The position numbers were made by a program, and so were the translations under genes. Shown piece after piece: positions 1 through 10,234 of a DNA stretch of 64,000 nucleotides. Under the pieces are notes generated by a model. That model had not been told where the DNA came from. It did not search any database and saw only the letters and a list, made by a program, of their open reading frames with translations. Every line of letters begins with the position of its first letter. The stretch's first letter is position 1. Origin of the DNA: Botryosphaeria dothidea (Eukaryota; Ascomycota; Dothideomycetes; Botryosphaeriales; Botryosphaeriaceae); the NCBI GenBank assembly GCA_011503125.2, contig WWBZ02000009.1:496001-560000 (forward strand). Reading direction: 5' to 3'.

Positions 1-2611
1 GCTCCTTCATGCGGCAGTTGCTCGGTCAATATTCCCAAGTTCTACCAGTATTCGTGGACGACGAATGTGGTCACCGCAAACATCACTTATGCCACCGTCA
101 TCACCATCATCAACACGGTCCGAAACACCACCAGATACGTGACAAGCACCGTTGACTTGCCTGATGGCTACACGCTCCCGCCGACCAACGAAGCTGGAAC
201 CGTGGTGTGTCCAGCCACGCTCTACGACAACACCACCACATTGCTGTGAGCTTTCCAGCCAAAACACTCACAATCGCATACTAACCATGGTCAGGACATA
301 TCCCAATTTACTTGGCGACTACGAATCCACTTACAGTTGGGGCGGTCGACTTTTCACCACCAAGGCAGATGACGCGAGCTCGACCTTCTGTTCAGACTCC
401 CCAGGAGAAACGGTGACGCTAAAGTCGCACCCCGATTTCAATGCCTGGTGGTCAACTTACAGGACATTGTCTCCCGATACGTCCACAACAATAACCACGC
501 TGGACCCCATCTATGCAGACCCCCGGGGTCTCAACTGGGGTTGCGTTCAAGAAACCGGCGATTTCGGCGCGCAACAGGCGTTCCTGTCGACTTCATTTTC
601 TGGCGAAGCAGCAATATTCACTTGCGATCAATCCATTGCAGGCCCCGTTGGGGCAGAAGGGACAGCAGCGTTCCTGACCGCCAGTTCGATCTCCTACGAG
701 GGTGACGATGGCGCAACTACCACTGAACCTGACGGGGAAGGGCCCACGACGCCTGCAACTGCACACATTGAAACTTCAGTGCCAGTGGAGGCTCCGGCGC
801 CAAGTCCTACGGGTGACGACGTCACTTCCTCAGCACACATTGAAACCTCAGAGGCAGTCAAGCCGCCCACAACCACAGATGCACAACCTTCCGCGCATAC
901 GGAGATTTCGACAATCTTGAACCAGCCAACGCCAACGGATGACGGTATCGCTTCGTCTGCGCACACTGAGATTTCAACAAGCCTAAACGCTCCCACAGTC
1001 ACGGTGGCCCCTACTGCGCATATCGAAACTTCAGCGACTTTGAAGCCTCCCACAGGATCAGATACTGAAGTTGGTACCGTGGTGAATCCGCCAAACCCAC
1101 CGGATGTGACCTCAACTGCCCACACAGAAGAGTCTACGGACGTTGAGCCGCCAGTCACATCAGCGCCAGGTTTTGCCCATACTGAGGACTCAGCAAACCC
1201 CGTGCCACCTTCAACTACTAGCGACAAAACTCTTTACACAGCGCATACGGAATTACCACAATCACTTGGTGAGCCCAGTAAACCTGTCACTGTTATACCG
1301 CCATCAGAGGTTGGAACTGTTGTCCAACCCGGTCCCGGCACGACTACGAATGCAGGTGGTGTAGGTGGGGTCATCGGGTCTCTCATTGGGAGTTATATCT
1401 CAACCGGAGGCTCGCTCCCAACGAATGTTCCAGCACAACCTCAGCAGGGGTCCGGAAACAATCCTCCAGCTGGAACTCAGGCTCCTCCTACTACGTACAT
1501 CCCAGTCGGCACTACCTCCGTTGCGGTTGTACCAACCAGCATCCCGACAGTCATTGCCGGTACAAGCACGAACGTTCCAGCTGTAGTTGTTGGATCACAG
1601 ACTGTTGCAGCTGGCCAGACCGTCGTGGTGGACAACACCCCTATCTCAGTGCCCACCGCCAATTCTCAAGCACCATCGAACGGGCAGCCCCAGCAGAACG
1701 GCCAAGAAAACAACCAGCTCCAAGGCCAATCTCAAGCCCCCGCAGTCATCATCGGAGGCAGCAGCACGGTAGTCTTGCCAACCGCTGCGACTGCACCTTC
1801 ACCAGCACCTCCAGCCCTCACCATCGGCGACCAAACCATCCAACCATCCGGCACCGCCTACGTCATCTCCGGCCAAACAGTCTCCCCCGGCTCCCCCATA
1901 ACCCTCGGCGCCGGTTCTTCCGCGACCGTCGTCGCCCTAACCACCAACGCCGCCGGCTCCTCCGTCGTCGTCGTCGGCAGCAGCACGATCCCCTTCGCCG
2001 CAGCCCCCGCGCCCACCGCCGCCCCCGCCCTCACCCTCGGCGGCCAGACAATCCAGCCGAGCGGCTCCGCATACGTCATCGCCGGCCACACCCTCCTCCC
2101 CGACGGCGCCCCCATCACCGTCGCCGGCACCACCCTCGCCCTCACCACCGACGCCGCCGGCAACACGCTGCTCGCCTCCAACGGCGTCACGCAGACCCTC
2201 GCCGCCGCGCGAACCACGCCCGGCCCCCTCGTCATCTACGGCTCCACCGTCCAGCCCACCGACGGCACCGCGTACGTCTGGAACGGCCAGACGCTGTCGC
2301 TCGGCGGGTCGATCACGGTCGGCGGGTCTACGACGCTGCAGCTCACGACCAACGCCCAGGGGCAGACGGTCGTGGTGCAGCAGATTGGTGGCGGGAGCGC
2401 GGCGAAGACGACGGCGACGAGTGGGTTGGGTGGGTTGATAAATTCGGGGCTGGGTGGGTCGGGGAGCGCGACGCAGACGGTTTTGAGTGGGAGTGGGAGT
2501 GCGACGGGAGCGGCGGCGGCGGCGTCGTCGACGGGTGCGGCGGCCGTGGCGGGGAGGGTGGAGAGTGGGATTTTGGGTGCGGTTTTGGGGGTGTTGGTTG
2601 CGGTGGTTTGA
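1..2611 (+). CDS. Repeat-rich fungal cell-surface protein, probably GPI-anchored (5' end outside window)
   Basis: Two exons are visible: 1-245 and 295-2611. The 49-nt intron (246-294) starts GTGAGC, has a TACTAAC branch site near 279-286 and ends CAG; removing it joins frame 1 to frame 2 without a stop, giving about 853 residues with the N-terminus missing. The first ~220 residues are a Cys-containing extracellular-like domain. Next come eight spaced AH[IT]E-type Thr/Ser/Pro repeats (about 760-1260). A Pro/Thr/Val linker is followed by three or four ~60-residue repeats with TIQPSGTAYV-like cores (about 1560-2330). The C-terminus is Gly/Ser/Ala-rich and ends in a short hydrophobic tail (GILGAVLGVLVAVV), as in GPI-anchor signals. 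The composition suits a wall-linked mannoprotein or adhesin, but no family is recognised. The reverse-strand ORFs here are shadows of the repeats. Confidence 0.75.
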
Positions 2612-3616
2612 GGAGGTGGGATTTTTGATGGGTATGGCAATGAGTTTATGATTTTAGCGAGTTTATAGTAATGTTTAACGTCTCTTTTGCATTGAATCGG
2701 GGCATCTATCTATGTAGATTAAAGGGAAATTTTCGATTGTTCAGTCATTTTGGTCTTGGGAGCAGACAGTGCATGTTTTGAGCTGGTTTGCAGTATGGTG
2801 CTCAAAGGGCCTTGGGCTCTGAAATTTTCTTGACATTTTAGGCTATAACAAAAATAAGAAGGCTGGGAAGAATTAAGGATAAGAAAAATGGTCGTGGACA
2901 GTGTTGCGGATTTTTTTTTTTGGCTTTTTAGTTTGCTGTTGCTACCCTGCTCCAACATAATAGACGAGGGAATCCATGTCAAAACGTTCGAAAGCTTCTC
3001 TCTGAAGCACTTCCTCGGTCCCTCCAGTGTTCTTGATGTGCATTTTCACTTTGGAAAGTAAATCGTGTGTAAACATCAGATTCGGGACTCATAGCAAGAA
3101 ACATCCTGATTTTGAGGAACAACTATTGTACTTCTTGGTCGGACTTGCTGTCACAGACTTTTCGATGCTTTTCGTATCGGTCCGTGACGCCCATGGCGGA
3201 CATGGTGGCGATCCCGCGCTGGGTATCGCTATATTTCTGCGATCATCAAAGACTACTTGCACACGGTTCTCGGGCGCTATATAAGTTCAAAACACTACAA
3301 TGGAATAAATCCCCCTATCACTAACACCAATCTACGTTCTAACGTTGAGTTTTGCCGTATTGGTGCCCCTTGCAGCGATAACGACTTGCCTATTCCCCCC
3401 AGCCCCCAACAACGCCTCCCGCCTCCAAGCTGCATCCCTCCAAAGATCCAGGGCAGCTTTCTTCGCTGAGATCCGCATTTTATGACATGAATATCCCCTA
3501 GATCTCCTCGCGTGCCGCCCCAAGTGATGTGGTCCCCCTGAAAATTGCAAAATATATTTTTCATTTCCAGATTTTTTTTTTCAACAACAACACAACTTCA
3601 CACAGTTAAGCTAAGT
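2612..3616. other. Intergenic, no gene seen
   Basis: This is the 3' flank of the surface-protein gene. It contains short poly-T runs (about 2919 and 3571) and only short unrelated ORFs. A TATA-like CTATATAAG near 3278 has no convincing ORF behind it. Confidence 0.5.
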
Positions 3617-3671
3617 GCATGATATTTCCATGTCTCTGGAAAATTGTTTTTCATAGAGCTCTCTCGTTCGC
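3617..3671. repeat. 55-bp dispersed repeat, copy 1
   Basis: This stretch (starting GCATGATATTTCC, ending CTCTCGTTCGC) recurs with only a few mismatches at 23034-23088 in the same orientation. Flanks are unrelated apart from this block. It may be the end of a non-autonomous element or a remnant of a longer repeat. Confidence 0.6.
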
Positions 3672-3736
3672 AGACCATGGTCCCTGTAGGGCAAGTCCGG
3701 CGGAACCTCGGGAGCTCAATCCAACCCCAAAAACGT

Positions 3737-3820
3737 ATGTACAACGGCCGGGATTCCCTAATAGTCTCCCACCTAAGTACTAATCGGCCGGTTCGCAGCT
3801 TGAGTACGGCTGAGCGGACG
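3737..3820 (-). rRNA. 5S rRNA-like fragment, 5' part degenerate (probable pseudogene)
   Basis: Read on the minus strand, the block from GTCCGCTCAGCC (3820) to GTTGTACAT (about 3737) follows fungal 5S rRNA: GCTCAGCCGTAC, the GATTAGTACTTAGGTGGG internal control region, GGGAATCCCGGCCGTTGTAC and a 3' end close to the usual one. The roughly 35 nt expected upstream of GTCCGC, including the strand that should pair with the 3' end, are not recognisable. It is therefore probably a truncated or 5S-derived copy. Dispersed single 5S copies are normal in filamentous ascomycetes. Confidence 0.6.
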
Positions 3821-4218
3821 GCAAGAGCTATATAACCCTTGTTAAAATTACTTCTTAGATTAAATCTAATTGGCCATGTATTTATAAGCGTATATCCGTG
3901 CGCCGTAGCTGAATAATCGGCGGACGAATTATGGAAAGAGTAAATTTGCGTTCCGCTACTTGGCCGCCCTTTACGAACATAGATACCGATTTCATAGCTA
4001 AATTTCGATCCACTGCGCAACTTAAAGACATATTACAAATACTCCTTAGGTAGTCAAGCTTTATATAATCTTAGATAATTTAAGAGTCGGTGCCTATAAG
4101 AGAATATAAATAAGACAATTGCGCACAGAAGGATTTACTACCCGCGATCAAAGGTAGATTGTTGCACTTGACCACTTCCACAACTTTCCATTGCTAGAAC
4201 TTGGAGCACTTTCACACG
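3821..4218. other. AT-rich 5' flank of the SDR gene
   Basis: No gene is seen. It contains AT-rich sequence and a TATA-like AGAATATAAATAAG near 4101-4114, about 110 nt upstream of the SDR ATG, which could be its core promoter. Confidence 0.35.
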
Positions 4219-5190
4219 ATGGAGAACATTCCCGTTACGAAGACTTTCCACCACACCACCTACCCAGCGATCGATCCCACCAGCCCAGCCAATTCGGCGG
4301 CTGGTAAGACCGTTGCCGTCACTGGCGGTGCGGGCGGCATCGGCTACGCAATCGCGAGAGGCTTCTGTAAGGCGGGAGCCGACACCGTCATCCTCCTCGC
4401 ACGCCGCCAGCACGTTCTGAGCGAGGCAGCCGCAAAGCTGCACGCCGAGTTCGGCACGACCGTATGGACCTACACCGTGGACATCCGCGACGCCGCATCT
4501 ACCAGCGCCACCTTTGCTAGCATCAGGAAGAGATTGAGCGAGGACAGTGACGAGGATGAAGACGTCGACGTCCTGGTTGTGAGCGCTGCAACGCTCCACC
4601 AGGGTGAGAACGTCATCGAGTACGAGCCGGAGATCGTGCGAGACAGCTTCGAAACGAATACAATCGGTAACATCAACGTCGTGCGCGCCTTCCTCACGCC
4701 GGAGGTCCCTGCCGTCCCCAAGACGCCCTTCCTGTCAGGCATCACGTTCGGGAAGAAGAAGGATATTGCGGGCGTCAAGGCCCCCGGCCGGCAGAAAGTA
4801 ATCTTGGAAGTCTCGTCCGCCAGTACGCACATACTCTTCCCTGAGCAGTCGCTCTACAGCGCGTCTAAGCTCGCTTCCACACACATCTTCCGCTTCCTGC
4901 AGACTGAGATCGACAAGCTTCCTGGGTCACCGGTCCGCATCCACAGCTTCCATCCGGGAGCGATCAGGACGCCGGGCTTGGCGGACGTGACGGGCGAGGC
5001 TGACATGAATTCTTTCGAGTGGGACGATCCCAGCTTGCCCGAAGGCTTTGCCGTTTGGCTCTCAACCCCAGCAGCCGCATTTCTAAAGGGTCGTCTTGTC
5101 TATGCTAACTGGGACGTGGAGGAGCTGATCGCTATAAAGAAGAAGTTCGAGGAGGATCCTGAGTATCTCACCATTACGTTAAAGTATTAA
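4219..5190 (+). CDS. Short-chain dehydrogenase/reductase (SDR)
   Basis: This is an intronless 323-residue ORF. The ATG at 4219 is preferred to the in-frame TTG at 4201. The Rossmann dinucleotide motif TGGAGGIG lies at residues 35-42, the VSSAS segment carries the likely catalytic Ser, and YSASK supplies Tyr213 and Lys217. An Asp after the second strand region (VDIRD) and NTIGN are also SDR-like. The family performs NAD(P)H-dependent carbonyl/alcohol interconversion in the cytosol, and length is typical or slightly long. An acidic insert (DSDEDEDVD) precedes strand 4. It converges with the flavin monooxygenase gene about 1.45 kb downstream. The substrate cannot be predicted. Confidence 0.9.
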   Translation: MENIPVTKTFHHTTYPAIDPTSPANSAAGKTVAVTGGAGGIGYAIARGFCKAGADTVILLARRQHVLSEAAAKLHAEFGTTVWTYTVDIRDAASTSATFASIRKRLSEDSDEDEDVDVLVVSAATLHQGENVIEYEPEIVRDSFETNTIGNINVVRAFLTPEVPAVPKTPFLSGITFGKKKDIAGVKAPGRQKVILEVSSASTHILFPEQSLYSASKLASTHIFRFLQTEIDKLPGSPVRIHSFHPGAIRTPGLADVTGEADMNSFEWDDPSLPEGFAVWLSTPAAAFLKGRLVYANWDVEELIAIKKKFEEDPEYLTITLKY

Positions 5191-6340
5191 TAGGATACAA
5201 TCCTAATTTTTCGATGCTTATATAAGAGACCCATCAAGAGCAGCCGTGTTAGTTTTATAGATGTGGATAAAATTATTATTTTATTTCCTTAACCTCGTAA
5301 TACTAGCTAAGCCTATATCTTATTCTAATTTTTATACGATAATTACTAGCCCTTATTGTTCGTAAGACGTATAGATATATTCTTTCCGTTTCTTACGAAG
5401 CGTATAATCTTACGCGACTACCGCTAAAGAGTTTTATTAATACTATAATAATATTCTAATAGTAAATCGTCACCGTTATCAATAAGAGTAGATTTAATTA
5501 AAAAAGAAGAACATCATAAGTTAAGTTGTAAAGAAGAATTACAGTTGAACATTAAACAACACTCATCCGGTAAGAATTCGTGGCGGGGACGCTCTAGTTG
5601 TTAGACGCGGGAAGATTCCTCTGGGGGTCAATGGAGAGTCTCCGCTAGCGCTCCGGATCTCGTCGGCAGAATTCTCGACGCCAGCTGGACACGGCACTTG
5701 CCCGACCGCTCTTATGATCAAGCTGACTTGGACCCACGCTGACCCACTCTCTAAGTATACAGTAGATGGCCTAAGTGTTTGCTTCCCTCCGCGCCGACGA
5801 AGCAAGAAGATCATCGTAACTAGGCAGTCCGTGAAGCATCTTGGCCCCACTTGCTTGCTTATCAATTAGAATCAACTAGACATAGTGTATCAGCGGACAA
5901 TTAACGGCGGAGGACACTTGCAGGCCTGGATTGCGTGGCCTGCTTGAGTGATATTCTGGCTTGCCTCTCCATTAGATAGATGCCTTAAAACGCCAGTCTT
6001 TATCTATGAAAAGCTCTATCTCCGCGCTAATCGATTTGTCTTTATCTTATAAGCGACGCAATCATTAACAAAACTCGGCAGCGCTCGTCGGCTATGTGTT
6101 ATGGCGCAACCTCCAATAAGTCCCAAGAAGGATAGATGGAGGAAGGTGACAACTGAGCGCAAACAGGCGCCTGAAGGGATCTGCCGGGAGAGGGCCCGCG
6201 GGCCACGTGTACCCCACCACTTCACCAGTTCATGAAGCCTTGGCGGGATGAACCACTGAACTCCAGTTTAGCCAGTTCAAATCGACCAAAGCCATGAGCA
6301 CCATGATGATCAGATTATATGAAGCTTTCCCAAGTATATA
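5191..6340. other. AT-rich intergenic, no gene seen
   Basis: The stretch 5200-5560 is strongly AT-rich with TpA-heavy sequence, suggesting RIP-decayed repeat. The stretch 5560-6340 is less biased but has only short unrelated ORFs. Confidence 0.4.
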
Positions 6341-6582
6341 AGCCGCACTCTCTAGACAGCCTTGACCCTCGTGGTCAACTCACTCATTCAATCCAATACA
6401 TCCCGATTGAAGTAACGAGCCTAGCGCACATCGCGCATTCGCCATTGTCTCGCGCTTGACAATCTCAATTCGCTTCTTTAATCTTTCAGCGATCACACTC
6501 TTGTCCCCAAGGTAAACCCTTCGGTTCACCCACTTCCTACCTGGCGACTCCGAAGCCGGGATAGAAGAGGCCCACCGTTACA
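6341..6582 (+). repeat. LTR-like remnant (R/U5-type region)
   Basis: The segment from the TATA-like GTATATAAGCC region to CCGTTACA resembles the distal part of the LTR at 9147-9776. Shared blocks are GTAACGAGCC, CGCACATCG, AAGGTAAACCC, AACTCCGAAGCC-like and GAAGAGGCCC[AG]CCGTTACA. No matching upstream half or TSD was found. It ends about 60 bp from the monooxygenase stop codon. Confidence 0.5.
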
Positions 6583-6641
6583 TCTATCTATAGTAGCCTT
6601 TAAGTTCTTCCAACCGCTATTGACTACGTACGGAATAAGCC

Positions 6642-8871
6642 CTATATAGACCCGTCTAACTTCGCGGCACGCCAGCGCTTATCAATCCTGTTAACGCTGA
6701 AATAGGAAACAATGTCGATTTCTTTCTTGATGTGGGCAAGAGGCCGTCCGATTCCCATGAACGCGAAGCGGTTGTGCTTCTGGATACCGGAACCAGATGT
6801 GTCAACAGTTACTCAACTTCAAAGAGCCAGGCGAGTCCCACTTACGTTAGTGTAGCGGATGTCCATATCCTCCCAGCGCACGGAGGACACCATGTCACGG
6901 TAATGTAGCATATGCCCGCAGTAGACGGCACTGATGAAGGGTCAGCCATTGGGGAGACAATGTGACGAGAATAGAAGACTTGCTTTACGTGACCGGTCTT
7001 ATTGTTTTTGTACCTGTAGAGGATCAGCCTAGTTCTCTCCGCGTGCCTTGTTGAAGACTCACCAGCTTGGGCAATCACCACCCCAAACTGACTTCTTCAT
7101 CCAAGTCTGGGTGTGCTGATTGTAGTCATCCGTAGCGTCCTGCTTGGGGCAGAAGCTGTGGAGCCACTCATTCTGGATCTTCTTGATGCACTTCACCGCG
7201 TAGTCTCCGTGAGCGTCAAGCGAGCCCATCACGCTGCCGCTCGTGATTGGCCTGCAGAACGTCAGCATGATAGCTTCACAAGAAGTTGAGAATTACTCAC
7301 CAATTTGGACCGATGAACATCAGCCAGTTTGGCATGTCCGGACACGCCAGGCCGAAATAGGCCTCCGGAGTATCCTTCCACTTCTCGTGCAGGCTGACAC
7401 CGTTGCGGCCAACAACGGGGAAGGTCGGCTTCCAGCTCGCGTCAAAGCCCGTGGCGCAGATAATGGTGTCACATTTTGCGAACGTCCCCTCGTCGCCGCA
7501 GACACCATCTTCCGTAATCCTTACAGCGGACTCGAAGTTCAACTCCACGTTCGGCTGCTGGATGGCTTCCATGTACGCATCTCCAGCCAGCGGACGACGA
7601 CAGAAGACAGGATAGGAGGGGATGAGCTCTTGTGGCACGTTAGTGGAGATCACGGCCGGGCAGCGGAACGCGTATGACTTACTTTCCAGGATCTTTGGAT
7701 CCTTGATCCGCTCTTTCATGCGCTCGATGCCGACTTTCATGACATCCTTCTGCACCTCCGTGCCGAGGATAGCATGATCGAACGAAGAGTTCCACATGCG
7801 TTCACCATCTTTCGTATGCTTGATCAGAGCTTCTGGGTCCTTTCGGAAGGCATCGCGCTCGCTTTCATCGTCTGTCGGGGAGTGAGTGCACGTCCGAGTC
7901 TGTTGCGTTTGGCCTGACTTACATTCGCGGCCGTTGCCGGTGTGGCCGGCAACTTCAATGAACCAGTTCCGGCTTCTCGCAAAAATGTTCATGCTCTTGA
8001 CATGTTTCTACAGGACACATTAGTATCTCTCTTTCCAAAGCCTTTCGTCCCCGCTTACCTGCATGGCCGGCACAACCTGAATAGAGGTGGCGCCACTGCC
8101 GATAACAGCAACGTCTTGTCCCTCCCATTGCTCCCTCTGATAGTCATCCGGCCAACCCGCGGTGTGGATGACACGGCCCTTGAAGTCCTCCAGGCCAGGA
8201 ATATCCGGGTACGTCCAGCGATGCAGGATGCCGGTCGCATGTAGGATGAGGTCTCCCTCATCCCAGAACTCGCGGACTACCTTGGCCGGCTCGGTGGAGC
8301 TCCAGTTCTTCTTTGGCTCGACGACCTGGATTTTGACCTTCCACTTACCCTTGTCCTCGTCCCACCAGCAGCCAGCCACCTGATGGTTGACGTGGATGTA
8401 TTGGCGCAGGTCGAACATGTCGGCGACATCGTTGAGGTACTTCTCGATGTCGGCCGAGCTAGCGAGGAGGCGCGGCCAGCTGGGGTTTGGAGCCCAGGGG
8501 TAGACGTAGGAGTGTGCGGGAACGTCGCAACTGGTGATGTGTTAGCTTTTGCCGAAGTCTGGTGGTGAGCGACCTACGCAGCCCTGCAAGTGAAGTCAGC
8601 GACATGCCATATTATTCAAGATGTGAGGCATATACCCGGGATAGCGGTTCTCAAACCAGGTCCCGCCAACGGACTCGTTCTTCTCGTAGATGTTCAGCGA
8701 GACGTTTTCGCACTGCGTCTGGATCTTGTAGGCCATCAGCAGACCAGATATGCCCGCTCCGATCCCAATCACTCGAACGGGTCGGTTGCTGGGATCAAAT
8801 AAGGTTGTAGACGCTACTTCATAGGCGGCAGCCCCTTTCGGGTGACCGTTTGACTGTTCCGACTCATGCAT
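6642..8871 (-). CDS. Baeyer-Villiger-type flavin monooxygenase
   Basis: Proposed exons (minus strand): 8871-8636, 8583-8578, 8530-8059, 8007-7923, 7871-7683, 7628-7301, 7251-7063, 7013-6984, 6930-6846, 6779-6642. They sum to 1758 nt and 585 residues. The FAD Rossmann motif GAGISG lies at residues 38-43, followed by [12 protein letters not shown]. The BVMO fingerprint FxGxxxHxxxWP is exact at 197-208, and the NADPH-binding GSGATS is at 225-230. A ..RWEDMDIRY.. and RFAFMG C-terminal segment follows. The family inserts oxygen next to ketone carbonyls using FAD, NADPH and O2. Exon 2 is only 6 nt and restores PGAACDVP; intron 8 uses a GC donor (GCAAGT). Introns are 47-66 nt. The last exon runs to TAG at 6642, but its final ~30 residues are not typical and the true 3' end could differ. 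Confidence 0.85.
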
Positions 8872-9087
8872 GGTGCTGAACGATTGGTTTGAAACTTGAA
8901 AAAGAAATTCCCTTGCGTCTTATTGAGTTTAAGAGGCTGTCTATAATATTGTTCCTATCCTGTGCTGATTTAAGCTTAAGTAGATATACTGGTGTCGAAA
9001 AATGTAAAGTAGGTATATCTTCGTTGTTGATCCGTTTTCGTCCGATTCTTACGAATTATATAGACGGCAAGATAATCGCCGTTAGGG
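8872..9087. other. 5' flank of the monooxygenase gene
   Basis: This short intergenic stretch between the BVMO start and the repeat/LTR block presumably holds the BVMO promoter. No specific element is recognised. Confidence 0.3.
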
Positions 9088-9147
9088 GCCTTACAAATCA
9101 CGCCGGCGTGATTGCGGTGGGAGCCTTATAAACTACGCCGGCGTAAT
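9088..9147. repeat. Two ~25-bp direct repeats carrying palindrome ACGCCGGCGT
   Basis: GCCTTACAAATC + ACGCCGGCGT at 9088 onward recurs 35 bp later as GCCTTATAAACT + ACGCCGGCGT, immediately before the LTR that starts at 9147. Both copies contain the perfect 10-bp palindrome. Confidence 0.55.
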
Positions 9148-9776
9148 GTTACGAACCCCAGGACACACGGGCCCACACGGGAAAAACCACCGCAAGGGGC
9201 AAGATCCCGCACGGGAACACCGGGCGCAGGGGACACGGCGCCTAGGGGATTAGTCACCAAGACGAAGCCTACAAGGCACAAGGGAATCAGCGAAGCACTC
9301 GCTGATTCAGGAAGCCCGCAGGAGAAGAAGAACCACAGGGGCAGAAAGCGGATCCGGGAAACCAGCGAGGAGTGCGAGGATCGGGACGATAAAATAGAGG
9401 TTGTCTCGTCCGCTCGTCGGGTTCGAAAACGGGTTTCGGGAAAGAGGCACAAGCGCCCGCGTCACGTACGGGCCCACACTTAGATCAGAGCTAATCCACC
9501 CTCTAATCCAAACACTATATTATATTGTTATAACTTTCCTACTATATATAACCATACTTATTAGATAGTACTCTAACCTTCATGGTCAACTTAAAGTTCT
9601 AATACAGATATATTAGAGGTAACGAGCCTTTTCGCACATCGTGCACCATCCTGTTACGTGATTACTACCTATTGTTCTGATCCTTTACCCTTTACTTGTC
9701 CGTCAAGGTAAACCCCTTCAGTTACCCGAACCTGCTAGGTAACTCCGAAGCCTAGTAGAAGAGGCCCGCCGTTACA
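9147..9776 (+). mobile_element. LTR of a retrotransposon (solo or remnant)
   Basis: It begins TGTTACGAAC and ends CCGTTACA, giving TG..CA termini over about 630 bp. A TATA-like ACTATATATAACC lies near 9540. The distal third matches the fragment at 6341-6582. No 5-bp TSD is visible (CGTAA before, ATCTA after) and no coding sequence follows, so it may be a decayed element end rather than a clean solo LTR. Confidence 0.55.
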
Positions 9777-10234
9777 ATCTATAGTTATACGGCTCTACTA
9801 GTTTTATAGAATCTTAGCTCTTACGGTAGTTCTTCCCATACGGGCTTTCTATCCCTAGGGTCTTAAAGCCCGCGTACCCTAGGGTTCGCAACACTATTAT
9901 CTAATCGTCTGCTTACGTTCCGCGACGATAACTAGGCCTTATAGAATAGCTACGGACAAAATCAGACGGAGGAACTAGGAAATCACGTAACCTCCTTGGG
10001 GATCACAGCGGGCGTTATCTGTAAGCGCCAAGTACAAACCTGAAAATAGTGATCTGCATCGTATTCCATCGGAAGCATATCATTATCAACTGCCGATTTC
10101 TTCCTCCCCTTCCCCTCCCGAGCCCACAACCCTAAATCGATAAATATAGAGAAGTCGTTCCGTTAATTTCATCTTCATATTCGACTGAAAGTACACCGCA
10201 TCGGCATTCGACTCCATATCCCTGACCATAATCC
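9777..10234. other. Intergenic, no gene seen
   Basis: The first part may be decayed internal sequence of the preceding LTR element. The last ~150 bp is pyrimidine-rich and precedes the dehydrogenase ATG, so it is likely that gene's promoter. Confidence 0.35.

Noticed and set aside
694..1227. 177-codon minus-strand ORF opposite the surface protein
   Set aside because: It is the mirror of the Thr/Ser/Pro repeats and has no independent motif.
3598..4020. 140-codon minus-strand ORF
   Set aside because: It runs through the 5S-like fragment and the 55-bp repeat; it is not protein-like and no coding support exists.
6708..6810. Plus-strand reading with LLDTGT resembling a retropepsin active site downstream of an LTR-like remnant
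   Set aside because: The minus strand here is the last exon and intron 9 of the monooxygenase, with family-typical RFAFMG and a consistent splice pattern; the plus-strand motif is a chance shadow.
9147..9776. Clean solo LTR with target duplication
   Set aside because: Termini are TG..CA but the flanking 5-mers (CGTAA, ATCTA) do not match, so it is listed only as an LTR remnant.
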